From positions 1-7,457 of the forward strand of contig JAGVUH010000091.1 in the NCBI GenBank assembly GCA_019136395.1: a stretch of 7,457 nt of DNA. Reading direction: 5' to 3'. The notes beneath the pieces were generated by a model that worked only from the letters and a program-made list of their open reading frames with translations, ran no database searches and was not told where the DNA came from. A program made the translations under genes and the position numbers. Of the stretch, positions 1 to 5,278 are shown in pieces. Each line of letters begins with the position of its first letter. Position 1 is the stretch's first letter. Origin of the DNA: Gammaproteobacteria bacterium (GTDB lineage: Bacteria > Pseudomonadota > Gammaproteobacteria > Chromatiales > Chromatiaceae).

Positions 1-154
1 CGACCAGCCGGTCGGCGAATTCGATGAAGCAGACGCGGATGTCCCAGTGGGGTTGGCGTTGGCGCCAGCGGGCGGCGAATTCCTCGACCTCCCGGTTGCC
101 GTTGCCGCCGGGATTGCGGGAGCCATGGCCCACCAGGAGGATGATTTCTTTCAT
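1..154 (-). CDS. cbiX: Sirohydrochlorin cobaltochelatase CbiX-like, N-terminal part (runs off left edge)
   Basis: Only the first 51 codons are inside the window; the gene continues past base 1. The protein begins MKEIILLVGHGSRNPGGNGN, followed by an amphipathic stretch (REVEEFAARWRQR) and a second beta strand (DIRVCFIEFADRLV). The hydrophobic strand followed by GHGSR at residues 9-13 is the hallmark of the CbiX/SirB chelatase family, and the His is the metal-binding residue. These enzymes insert cobalt into sirohydrochlorin in the cytoplasm at the start of the anaerobic B12 route. The ATG at 154 has a ribosome binding site (AAGGA about seven bases upstream). It is the last gene of the minus-strand cobalamin group, about 200 bases after cobM. 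A ferrochelatase-type relative (SirB) is possible, but the neighbours favour cobalt. No defect is visible in this part. Confidence 0.85.
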   Translation of the reverse strand, partial: MKEIILLVGHGSRNPGGNGNREVEEFAARWRQRQPHWDIRVCFIEFADRLV

Positions 155-248
155 GCGTGATCCTTACCGTGTGTGCGGATTAGGCAGGGCGGAGTGGGTG
201 AGGGGTTGATCGCTGCTGGAAATTGCTTGCCAACAAAGATGGCATCCA

Positions 249-288
249 ACTCCCTCCCCCCTGGTGGGGGAGGGTTGGGGAGAGGGGG
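249..288 (+). repeat. REP-like C/G-rich palindromic repeat, copy 1 (intergenic)
   Basis: The unit is 40 bases long with a perfect 9-bp inverted repeat, CCCTCCCCC (252-260) against GGGGGAGGG (266-274), around a 5-base loop. A purine-rich tail TTGGGGAGAGGGGG follows. The reverse complement of this copy matches 2864-2903 with one mismatch in 40 bases, and a diverged copy lies at 2928-2966. It sits between cobM and cbiX, so it may fold in their shared transcript. Exact 8-mers TTGCTTGC (223-230) and GCAAGCAA (333-340) flank it in inverted orientation; they may be chance. I know similar C/G palindromes as dispersed repeats in many proteobacteria, but cannot name the family here. Confidence 0.8.
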
Positions 289-351
289 AGCGTCGGGGAT
301 GAAAACGCACCCGCTCCAAGCACGTCCAGGGTGCAAGCAACCTTGACTGAG

Positions 352-1149
352 TCATCGTTCTAAGGGCTTGGCCTCATGCATAACCCTGTCTGAGCTCCTG
401 TTAGAGTCCGCGTCCGCCAACGACGCCCGGCGAAAACGGTGGCTGAAGCCGGGGTCGTAAAGTTTGGACTGGCGCAGTTCCGGCCAGTGGCGCGCCCCCA
501 GGGTGGGGCTGACGATGATCATGGCCTGACTCCTGATTCCGGCGGCGCGGCAGCGGTCGCGGATGACTGGCCTTGTGGACCACCAGGACCGGTGCCTCGT
601 CCGGCCAGCCTGCCGCGCGCAGTTCGGCCTGGATCTCCCGCAGCAGGGTGATGGAGAGGAAGATGCACAGGGTGCAGCGATGGGACGCCAGTTCCGCCAG
701 GGACTCGCCGGGGGGCATGGGGGTGCGGCCCGCCACCCGGGTGAGGATGACGGTCTGGGTCACCTCCGGCAGGGTCAGGCTCTCCACCGCCGCCGCCGCG
801 AGGCTAGGGCAGAGGAGATGCCGGGCACCACCCCGACCTCGATGCCGGCGGCGTCCAGGGGGCGGACCATCTCGATCAGGGCCCCGTAGAGACCCGGGTC
901 CCCAGTTTGCAGGCGCACCACGCACTCGTGGCGGCCGGCCTGGTCGATGAGCCAGGCGACGATGGCGTCCAGGTCCATGTCCTTGGAATCGGCGACCGCG
1001 CACTCGGGCCTGGCCCAATGCAGGGCGGTCGCCGACACCAGGGACCCGGCGTAGAGGATAGCCCCGGCGCGGGCGACCAGGTCCCGGCCACGGACCGTGA
1101 TCAGGTCGGGATCACCCGGACCCGCGCCGACGAACCAGATCTTACCCAT
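352..1149 (-). pseudogene. cobM: Precorrin-4/cobalt-precorrin-4 C11-methyltransferase, frameshifted
   Basis: This encodes the CobM/CbiF S-adenosylmethionine-dependent methylase that methylates C11 of the corrin ring. The N-terminus MGKIWFVGAGPGDPDLITV has the glycine-rich loop at residues 8-14. It is followed by YAGSLVS, then QTGDPGLYGA and VVPGISSAL, all typical of the family. After SSAL (near 795-803) the reading frame breaks. Family spacing is restored by adding one base, giving AAAAVESLTLPEVTQTVILTR and GRTPMPPGESLAELASH. A second break follows VVHKAS (near 558-566). The next frame resumes at IRDRCRAAGIRSQAMIIVSP and continues through LGARHWPELRQSKLYDPGFSHRFRRA. From memory of the family, about 13 residues (the GTLADI region) are missing, consistent with a 38-base deletion. 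About 24 residues follow the usual end before TGA at 352. No clear ribosome binding site precedes the ATG at 1149. Sequencing error is the alternative to real decay. Confidence 0.85.
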
Positions 1150-1218
1150 GCTGGGTTAAGCACCCACTAAGAGGCGGCAAGGGAAAGGCCAGCCTCGTCG
1201 CCACAGCGCTCGATTGCT

Positions 1219-1237
1219 CCTGGCGGTGGCGCCAAGG
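1219..1237 (-). other. Intercistronic hairpin between cbiM and cobM
   Basis: CCTGGCG (1219-1225) pairs with CGCCAAGG (1230-1237) with one bulged base and a GTGG loop. No T-run follows on either strand, so it is not a standard intrinsic terminator. It may stabilise or process the cbiM-cobM transcript. The rest of the 143-base gap between cbiM and cobM shows nothing I recognise. Confidence 0.3.
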
Positions 1238-1292
1238 GAGGTCCGATCTGCCCAAGTAGGAAGGTCTTGTCATCCGCGCAGGCCCGGATCCT

Positions 1293-1946
1293 TCAGGCCA
1301 GCCGCAGGGCGCCGACGCTGAAGCAAGTGGCCACCAGGGGCTGGTCCTCGTAACGCTTGAGCAGCCGCAGGGCGCCGTAGGTCACCAGGGGCTCAATGGC
1401 GACGATGGCCAGGTAGGACGCGGCGAAGGTGGCCCAGGCGGCGAAGGGGGTGGCGACATCGGCGAGCGTTAGCCAGAAACCGACCATGAGGGTGACGCCG
1501 CTGTAATAGGCGGCATCCAGCTTGAGGATGGTCGCCCAGCCGATGCGCTTACCCTGGGCGACGTCGCGCAGGTGGCGACCCAGGCCGTAGTGCACCGCCA
1601 GCAGGGGCAGGATCAGGGACAGGGAGTTGACCGCCAGGTGCGGCAGATCGATGGGGTCAAAGATCAGAGCCTGCAACAGCAGGCCCAGGGCGAAGCCGTA
1701 AAGGGTCGGCAGGAAGCCCAGGGTCAGGTAGATGGCCATGGCACCGACGAAGTGCAGTTCCGAGGGCCCCACAGACAGATGGAAGCCCTGCATGAAGACT
1801 GAGAAAAAGAGGGCGGCCAGCAGGGTGCGGATCAGGTCCGCTGGCTGCTTGATCAAACCCCGGGCATAGAAGCCCATCAGGCCGAGGGCCGAGACGTTGG
1901 CGATCAGCACCTTGGCGGGTGCGACGAGGCCGGGTTCGATATGCAT
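1293..1946 (-). CDS. cbiM: CbiM-family cobalt (ECF-type) transport permease
   Basis: A 217-residue, very hydrophobic inner-membrane protein with about six predicted membrane segments, for example ANVSALGLMGFYA near residue 19, LAALFFSVFMQGFHLSVG near 45, AIYLTLGFLPTLYGFALGLLL, and LILPLLAVHYGLG. The mature N-terminus Met-His-Ile, with His at position 2, is the conserved metal-binding start of CbiM substrate-specificity proteins, which fixes the ATG at 1946 as the start rather than any upstream codon. GGAG lies about nine bases upstream, inside a repeated AAGTCACC motif. Context among B12 synthesis genes points to cobalt import; nickel is possible. No CbiN, CbiQ or ATPase CbiO is visible here, so partners must be elsewhere, or the protein works alone. 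This is the only complete cob-locus gene in the window that is intact as written, which contrasts with its neighbours. Confidence 0.85.
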   Translation of the reverse strand: MHIEPGLVAPAKVLIANVSALGLMGFYARGLIKQPADLIRTLLAALFFSVFMQGFHLSVGPSELHFVGAMAIYLTLGFLPTLYGFALGLLLQALIFDPIDLPHLAVNSLSLILPLLAVHYGLGRHLRDVAQGKRIGWATILKLDAAYYSGVTLMVGFWLTLADVATPFAAWATFAASYLAIVAIEPLVTYGALRLLKRYEDQPLVATCFSVGALRLA

Positions 1947-1966
1947 GGTGACTTCTCCGGTGACTT
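1947..1966 (-). promoter_or_regulatory. cbiM ribosome binding site within a direct repeat
   Basis: In the mRNA sense, AAGTCACC occurs twice, separated by GGAG, and ends directly at the cbiM ATG. The GGAG (1955-1958) is the Shine-Dalgarno core, eight bases from the start. The duplicated 8-mer around the ribosome site is seen directly; any role is unknown. Confidence 0.6.
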
Positions 1967-2006
1967 GCCTCGGGTCGAGGCGGGGGGTGAGCGCCTCAAG
2001 CGAGGC
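1967..2006 (-). promoter_or_regulatory. Two tandem hairpins with interchangeable arms in the cbiM leader
   Basis: GCCTCG (1967-1972) pairs with CGAGGC (1976-1981) around three bases. GCCTC (1993-1997) pairs with GAGGC (2002-2006) around four bases. The arms of the two hairpins are the same sequence, so the left arm of one can pair with the right arm of the other. That gives alternative folds just ahead of the cbiM ribosome site, an attenuator-like arrangement. No T-run terminator is present. A regulatory role is inferred only. Confidence 0.4.
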
Positions 2007-2017
2007 AGAATGAGCCC

Positions 2018-2043
2018 GCAGATGACCCCTATGGGGTATCTGC
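2018..2043. promoter_or_regulatory. 26-base near-palindrome upstream of cbiM (operator or hairpin)
   Basis: GCAGATGACCCC (2018-2029) is matched by GGGGTATCTGC (2033-2043) across a three-base centre, with a single extra G in the left arm. The ACCCC/GGGGT arms with AT-rich flanks recall operators of CsoR/RcnR-type metal- or sulfur-sensing repressors, which would suit a metal permease gene. It could equally be an RNA hairpin. No regulator gene lies in the window. Confidence 0.4.
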
Positions 2044-2054
2044 GCGGACTTTCC

Positions 2055-2154
2055 GGGTCGGGTAGCAACTGCCGGGGGACGCCGTGAATCCATCCCTGGA
2101 GGCTTGACAACCGCATCCCTGCGGTTGACACCCCCGTCAGTCGCCACCCGACCC
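2055..2154 (-). repeat. 100-bp structured palindromic element (MITE/REPIN-like or small RNA)
   Basis: The outer arms 2055-2071 and 2138-2154 pair over 17 positions as minus-strand RNA (two differences from perfect complementarity, each a G-U pair). A mismatch follows, then six more pairs (2073-2078 with 2131-2136). Inside are two hairpins: 2108-2115 with 2120-2127 (8 bp) and 2089-2092 with 2097-2100 (4 bp, within a GCC/GGC clamp at 2081-2083 and 2101-2103). Both inner loops read GGGA on the minus strand, a GNRA tetraloop. I recall similar sequences as dispersed intergenic repeats in gammaproteobacteria but cannot confirm that here. It lies between cobB and cbiM in their shared orientation. 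Confidence 0.7.
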
Positions 2155-2863
2155 TTCCTTCAGGTGTCCGGCATGGCCTGCCTAGGGCACCCATCAGTCA
2201 AGTCCTCGGGCTGGCTCGCCCGGGGTGACTGGCGCCGAGATTCGATCATCGGCGGGGGAGGGGTGGTTGGGGGCAAAGACGCGAACCAGGGCGGCGGGGT
2301 TGGACGGAAAGTAGAGGTGCAGATAGGAGGCCAGGAGCGACCCTTGGCGATAGGCCGGCTCCCCCTGCCGGCCCCGGCGGGCGCGGCTCCAGGCGATCGG
2401 TTCCAGGGGCGTCTCCAGGCGCGAGTAGTGGAAGCCGTGGCCGCGCAGGGTGCCCTCGGGGAGATCGATCTCGTGCATGCCCAGGTTGGCAAGCCGGTCG
2501 CCCATGTGCGGCCTTGCTGGTCCGTCAGGGATTCCATCAGGTAGAGCATGCCGCCGCATTCGGCGAGGATGGGTTTGTCCGCCGCATGATGAGCGCGCAC
2601 CGCCGCCAGCAGGGCCTGGTTGGCAGCGAGTCGCTCCAGGTGCAGCTCCGGATAGCCACCGGGGAGGTAAAGCGCGTCGGCGGGGGGCAGCTCTGGGTCG
2701 GCGAGGGGCGAGAAGAAGGCCAGTTCCGCGCCCAGGGCTTGGAGCAGTTCCAGATTGGCGCGGTAGAGAAAGGCAAAGGCGGCATCACGGGCCACAGCGA
2801 TGCGTACCCCTGCGAGGGACTGGGGCTGAGCGATGGCCTTGCGCTGATTGAGCGCGAGCTCAC

Positions 2864-2903
2864 CCCCCTCTCCCCAGCCCTCCCCCACCAGGGGGGAGGG
2901 AGT
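2864..2903 (-). repeat. REP-like repeat, copy 2, inside cobB
   Basis: This is the reverse complement of copy 1 (249-288) with one mismatch in 40 bases. It has 9-bp arms CCCTCCCCC (2878-2886) and GGGGGAGGG (2892-2900). In the cobB frame it is translated as TPSPLVGEGWGEG, without a stop. It forms an inverted pair with copy 3, 24 bases away. Confidence 0.85.
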
Positions 2904-2927
2904 ATCAGCATCCAGCCAAGTACCTGG

Positions 2928-2966
2928 CTCCCCCTCCCCTCGTGGGAGGGGGTGGGGGGGAGGGGG
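2928..2966 (+). repeat. REP-like repeat, copy 3 (diverged), inside cobB
   Basis: It has the same layout as copy 1: perfect 9-bp arms CCCCCTCCC (2930-2938) and GGGAGGGGG (2944-2952), a five-base loop, and a G-rich tail. It is translated in the cobB frame as PPPPHPLPRGEG. Its orientation is opposite to copy 2, so the two make a REPIN-like doublet. Confidence 0.75.
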
Positions 2967-3566
2967 ATCGGCGTTTGCCTGGTAAGAATGCAAGGTCCCC
3001 GGAGTTAGCGTGAAAGTCACGGGAATGTCTTTCGTTTTCAAGGGTGTAGCTTGCCGTCTCATGACAGCTAGAGCAGGGCGGAAATTGACGGCCGCCGGCA
3101 AGGCGAGGTCCGTGAGGCGCAGCGCCGCCGCCGCCTGATCCAGGCGCGCCTCCAGGTCGGCGATCTCCGCGGCCTGTACCAGTCCCAGGTGGCGTGCGGG
3201 CAGGGCGATGTTCGCCTCCCGGGGCAGCCAGCCCAGGCAGGGCAGGCCAGGGGGGAGGGCATCCGCCAGCATCTGGTAGTGCCGCTCGCCGGCGAGACGG
3301 TTGGCGAAGGCGCCGGCGAAGGGCAGGCCGGGACGGTAACGGGCCAGGCCGAGCACCAGGGCGCCGAAAGTCTGGGCCATGTGGGAAGCATCGATGACGG
3401 CCATGACGGGGATGCCGAAGAGAGCCGCCAGGTCGGCGCTGGAGCAGTCACCGTCAAAGAGCCCCATGACTCCCTCGACCAGGATGAGGTCGGCCTCCCC
3501 CGCCGCCTGGTAGAGAAGCTGGCGGCAATGGTCCTCACCCCCCATCCACAGGTCGAGCTGATAGAC

Positions 3567-3646
3567 CGGCGCCCCGGAGGCCCGTTCCAGGATCAGGGGG
3601 TCGAGACGGCGCCCCGGAGGCCCGTTCCAGGATCAGGGGGTCGAGA
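3567..3646. repeat. Perfect 40-bp tandem duplication in cobB
   Basis: Positions 3567-3606 and 3607-3646 are identical over 40 bases. Forty is not a multiple of three, so the second copy throws cobB out of frame. Deleting either copy gives an uninterrupted family-like sequence across the site. It may be a recent slippage event or an assembly artefact. Confidence 0.97.
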
Positions 3647-3782
3647 AAGTCCGGGCCCGTCTTGAAGACCCGCACCCGCCGGCCCAGGTCCCGGTGACGA
3701 CGGGCCAGGGCCGCCGTGACCGTGGTCTTGCCCTGGCCGGAGGCCGGAGCGGCGATGAAGAGGGCGGGGCAGGGCCGTCCGG

Positions 3783-4284
3783 TCACAGGTCGATCCCCTT
3801 CTGGGCCCGCACGCCGGCACGGAAGGCGTGCTTGACGTCGGCCATGTCGGTGACGGTGTCCGCGGCCAGGCACAGGGCCTCCGGGGCGGCGCGGCCGGTG
3901 GGCCAGGTCCGGATCGCGCAGCATCGCCCGCGCCTGCTCCCAGCCCCGGCGGGCCGTGGCGGCATCCCGGGCGCGGTCCTGGGTCTCCCAGGTGAAGCCC
4001 TCGCCGAGCACCTGCCAGGTCACCCCGGGCTGGCGGCGAAAGAAGGCCTCCTCGCCGGTGTCCTGGGTGCCCTTGATGAACTGGGCGACCCCAACCTTGA
4101 GGCCGTGGCCCAGGGCCCGCGCCGCCATGCCGAAGGCCGAGCTGGACTTGCCCTTGCCGTTGCCGGTGAGGACCAGCAGCAGGCCCTGGTCCCGGTCAGC
4201 CCGGGCAATGGCGGCGTCGACGACCTCTTTTTTGCGGCGCATGCGTTCGCGATGGCGCTGGTCGGGATTGGGGTTGGAGGACAT
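3783..4284 (-). pseudogene. cobO: Cob(I)yrinic acid a,c-diamide adenosyltransferase (CobO/BtuR type), internally deleted
   Basis: The family enzyme transfers the adenosyl group from ATP to the cobalt of the corrinoid. The start ATG at 4284 gives MSSNPNPDQRHRERMRRKKE, a normal family N-terminus. The P-loop GNGKGKSS is at residues 41-48, then GMAARALGHGLKVGVAQFIKGT and GFTWETQDR follow. After WEQARAMLRDPDL (near 3896-3903) the frame breaks. It resumes at TGRAAPEAL, then ADTVTDMADVKHAFRAGVRAQKGIDL and TGA at 3783, the usual family end. Compared with BtuR as I remember it, about 35-37 residues are missing, including the conserved LLDEL segment that carries an acidic active-site residue. The frame requires a loss of 3n+2 bases, so about 107-113. 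As written the N-terminal part reads on into the cobB N-terminus. No Shine-Dalgarno is evident; the start overlaps the stop of a short upstream ORF (TGATG). Function would be lost unless this is an assembly error. Confidence 0.88.
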
Positions 4285-4469
4285 CAGGCCCCGGGAGTCA
4301 GGACGGGGACGAGGACAGGGATGGGGACGCGGGCACCTGCCGCGGTAACGGCCGCGGGGAGCGGGGTACCGACCGCGCCGGGGCACGGCGGTGGACAAGG
4401 GGCGAAATGCACTGCAAATTCCTTCGACGCGCCACCCGCGCGCCTGACGGCCTGACGGAGGCGGGACAT
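4284..4469 (-). CDS. Possible short ORF between riboswitch and cobO (doubtful)
   Basis: A 61-codon frame begins MSRLRQAVRRAGGASKEF, is Pro/Ala/Val-rich towards its end, and stops with TGA overlapping the cobO ATG (TGATG). That overlap is what translational coupling would look like, and cobO has no ribosome site of its own. Against it, this frame has no Shine-Dalgarno, its sequence is low in complexity, and I recognise no family. High-GC DNA often produces such frames by chance. Confidence 0.15.
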   Translation of the reverse strand: MSRLRQAVRRAGGASKEFAVHFAPCPPPCPGAVGTPLPAAVTAAGARVPIPVLVPVLTPGA

Positions 4470-4533
4470 CGCTGAGGCTGATGCTCAGACCTTTTTCCGG
4501 CCGGATAACCGGGTTAGTCGACGTCACCGCGTT
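4285..4533 (-). other. Long cobO leader downstream of the riboswitch aptamer
   Basis: About 250 bases separate the aptamer from the cobO start and should include the expression platform. A weak CCGG/CCGG hairpin (around 4495-4507) is followed by AAAAAGG; there is no T-run terminator, so control at translation is more likely. The part at 4285-4345 is a C/T-rich low-complexity run on the coding strand, and CCGCGG is inverted around a six-base loop near 4338-4356. Confidence 0.5.
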
Positions 4534-4752
4534 GGATTTCAGGCCGGTCTCCGGGCTCGCGAGCAGTCCCTAGGACCGGCTGGACCGCCTTCCCGCGTCG
4601 AAACGCAGTGGCCTGTTGATCCGCCTTGACTCGCCTACCGTTGCGGGGGCAGCGCCGGCATGATCCTCTGGCTGTCTAAATAGGCCAGGGAGGTCACCGG
4701 CTTCCCGTTTCACCCCTTGGGCCTGGTGGGCCTTCGGGACACCTGAAACGCT
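4534..4752 (-). promoter_or_regulatory. Cobalamin (adenosylcobalamin-type) riboswitch aptamer
   Basis: Read on the minus strand, the closing stem starts with TTTCAGG and ends with CCTGAAA (within 4536-4549). In order come AAGGGGTGAAACGGGAAGCC, then GCTGCCCCCGCAACGGTAGG, the core GCCACTG (4606-4612), CGGGAAGGCGG, and the 3' B12 box AGCCCGGAGACCGGCCTG (4540-4557). This is the classic conserved set in the classic order. It binds coenzyme B12 and lowers expression of the downstream genes, here cobO and the rest of the cob group. No damage is visible in the conserved core, in contrast to the genes it controls. Confidence 0.96.
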
Positions 4753-4756
4753 GGCT

Positions 4757-4785
4757 ATGCTAACGGCTCGACTGGCGGCATACAA
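4757..4785 (-). promoter_or_regulatory. Tentative promoter for the riboswitch-cob transcript
   Basis: On the minus strand TTGTAT (4780-4785) and TAGCAT (4757-4762) are 17 bases apart. The start point would fall right at the first base of the riboswitch. The hexamers match the sigma-70 consensus only partly (3/6 and 4/6); the position is the best argument. Confidence 0.35.
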
Positions 4786-5125
4786 CAGGCAGATCCTGGG
4801 AATTTCCGGAGCCAAACGGATTTCGGTCGACCTGGAAAAAATGATCGACAATTAGTTGTGAGGAATCATAAGTCCTTGAAGCTGACTTTTCCCCAGCTTC
4901 TGTGGATAACTCTGTCGAAAACCCGTGATGACTTCCCCAGAAGGCGCATCCAGTAAGGGCTGGTGCGGTACTGGTAATAATCTGATCAGTAAAGTTATAA
5001 ACCTTTTTGAACAGTCGTTTATGAAGAACGGGATTTTTTTGACTCGGGCTATTGACAGCCGGTAGACCCCTTGCCACAGATTGTGGGCAACTGTGCAGTT
5101 CATGAACATGCGAGGAGACTTCCCC
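4786..5125. other. Gene-poor region with DnaA box and hairpin
   Basis: I see no credible gene here; open frames on both strands lack family features and ribosome sites. A hairpin GAAGCTG (4878-4884) / CAGCTTC (4894-4900) directly abuts a perfect DnaA box (TTATCCACA on the minus strand, 4901-4909). A weaker box-like TGTGGGCAA lies at about 5083-5091. The stretch 4960-5050 is richer in A and T than the rest of the window and contains a TGATCA site, TTATAA and a T7 run. It separates the divergent cob transcript and the exported-protein gene, so promoters for both should be here. Confidence 0.5.
4901..4909 (-). promoter_or_regulatory. Perfect DnaA box
   Basis: The nonamer TTATCCACA reads on the minus strand, immediately next to a 7-bp hairpin. 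A single strong box may titrate DnaA or regulate a nearby promoter; it is not enough for an origin. Confidence 0.5.
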
Positions 5126-5182
5126 ATGTCCGACTGGTCCCATCCCCTCCCTTTCACCCTTGCCCTGGCAAGCCATGGCTAG
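5126..5182 (+). CDS. Possible 18-residue small ORF with a good ribosome site
   Basis: ATG at 5126 is preceded by GAGGAG, about nine bases upstream, the best Shine-Dalgarno in this stretch. The frame reads MSDWSHPLPFTLALASHG and ends in TAG. In-frame ATGs at 5102 and 5108 would lengthen it slightly. It lies about 100 bases ahead of the exported-protein gene, in the same direction, so it could be a leader peptide or the remnant of a longer gene. No family is recognised. Confidence 0.3.
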   Translation: MSDWSHPLPFTLALASHG

Positions 5183-5278
5183 GCGGGGTCGGGCCTTTGT
5201 GGACCGGGTTCTGTCCGGCAGCCATGCGCAATGAAGCCTCCGATTCACCCACGAACCATGCCCTTGAGGAACAGACCC

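Larger units (their letters stand above)
2194..3786 (-). pseudogene. cobB: Cobyrinate/hydrogenobyrinate a,c-diamide synthase (CobB/CbiA), frameshifted
   Basis: The family enzyme amidates the a and c side chains using ATP and glutamine. The start is GTG at 3786, overlapping the cobO stop (GTGA). The N-terminal ATPase domain has Walker A APASGQGKTT (residues 13-22) and KTGPDFLDP; GVMGLFDG and DASHMAQTFGALV follow. The C-terminal glutamine amidotransferase domain has the nucleophile motif ECGGMLYL, then RGHGFHYSRLE and ASYLHLYFPSNP with the catalytic His. Two breaks interrupt it. An exact 40-bp tandem duplication (3567-3646) shifts the frame after LILERASGAP; removing one copy restores VYQLDLWMGGEDH. 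Near 2501-2513, after SLTDQQG, the frame jumps to MGDRLANLGMHEIDLPEG with about 12-13 expected residues (the MAGLLPG region) missing. An extra linker of about 80 residues (roughly 2830-3080) holds two REP-like repeats in frame. Repaired, the protein would be about 530 residues, or about 450 without the insert, which is the usual size. CobB and CbiA cannot be told apart from sequence alone. Confidence 0.9.

Noticed and set aside
1947..2147. N-terminal extension of the CbiM-like protein to an ATG at 2147
   Set aside because: It would translate the structured repeat and leader and would place extra residues before the conserved Met-His-Ile N-terminus.
249..2966. CRISPR array from the repeated C/G palindromes
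   Set aside because: Only three copies, far apart, in mixed orientation, one inside a coding region, with no regular spacers and no cas genes.
2514..3008. 164-codon plus-strand frame within the cobB region
   Set aside because: It is antisense to recognisable CobB amidotransferase motifs and has no family features.
3535..4527. One continuous minus-strand frame of 330 codons that would join cobO and cobB as a fusion protein
   Set aside because: The join is produced by the cobO internal deletion. The middle part (after the DPDL segment) is out-of-frame translation of the cobO end, and the codons above 4284 read through leader and riboswitch DNA.
4960..5010. XerCD dif-like recombination site
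   Set aside because: The AT-rich text has no pair of 11-base arms resembling known dif sites around a six-base centre.
4850..5110. Replication origin
   Set aside because: Only one perfect DnaA box and one poor one; no box cluster, and no dnaA, dnaN or other origin-linked genes nearby.
4760..5248. Minus-strand frames of 101-162 codons upstream of the riboswitch
   Set aside because: They lack ribosome sites and family motifs, and one overlaps the putative cob promoter; they read as chance frames.
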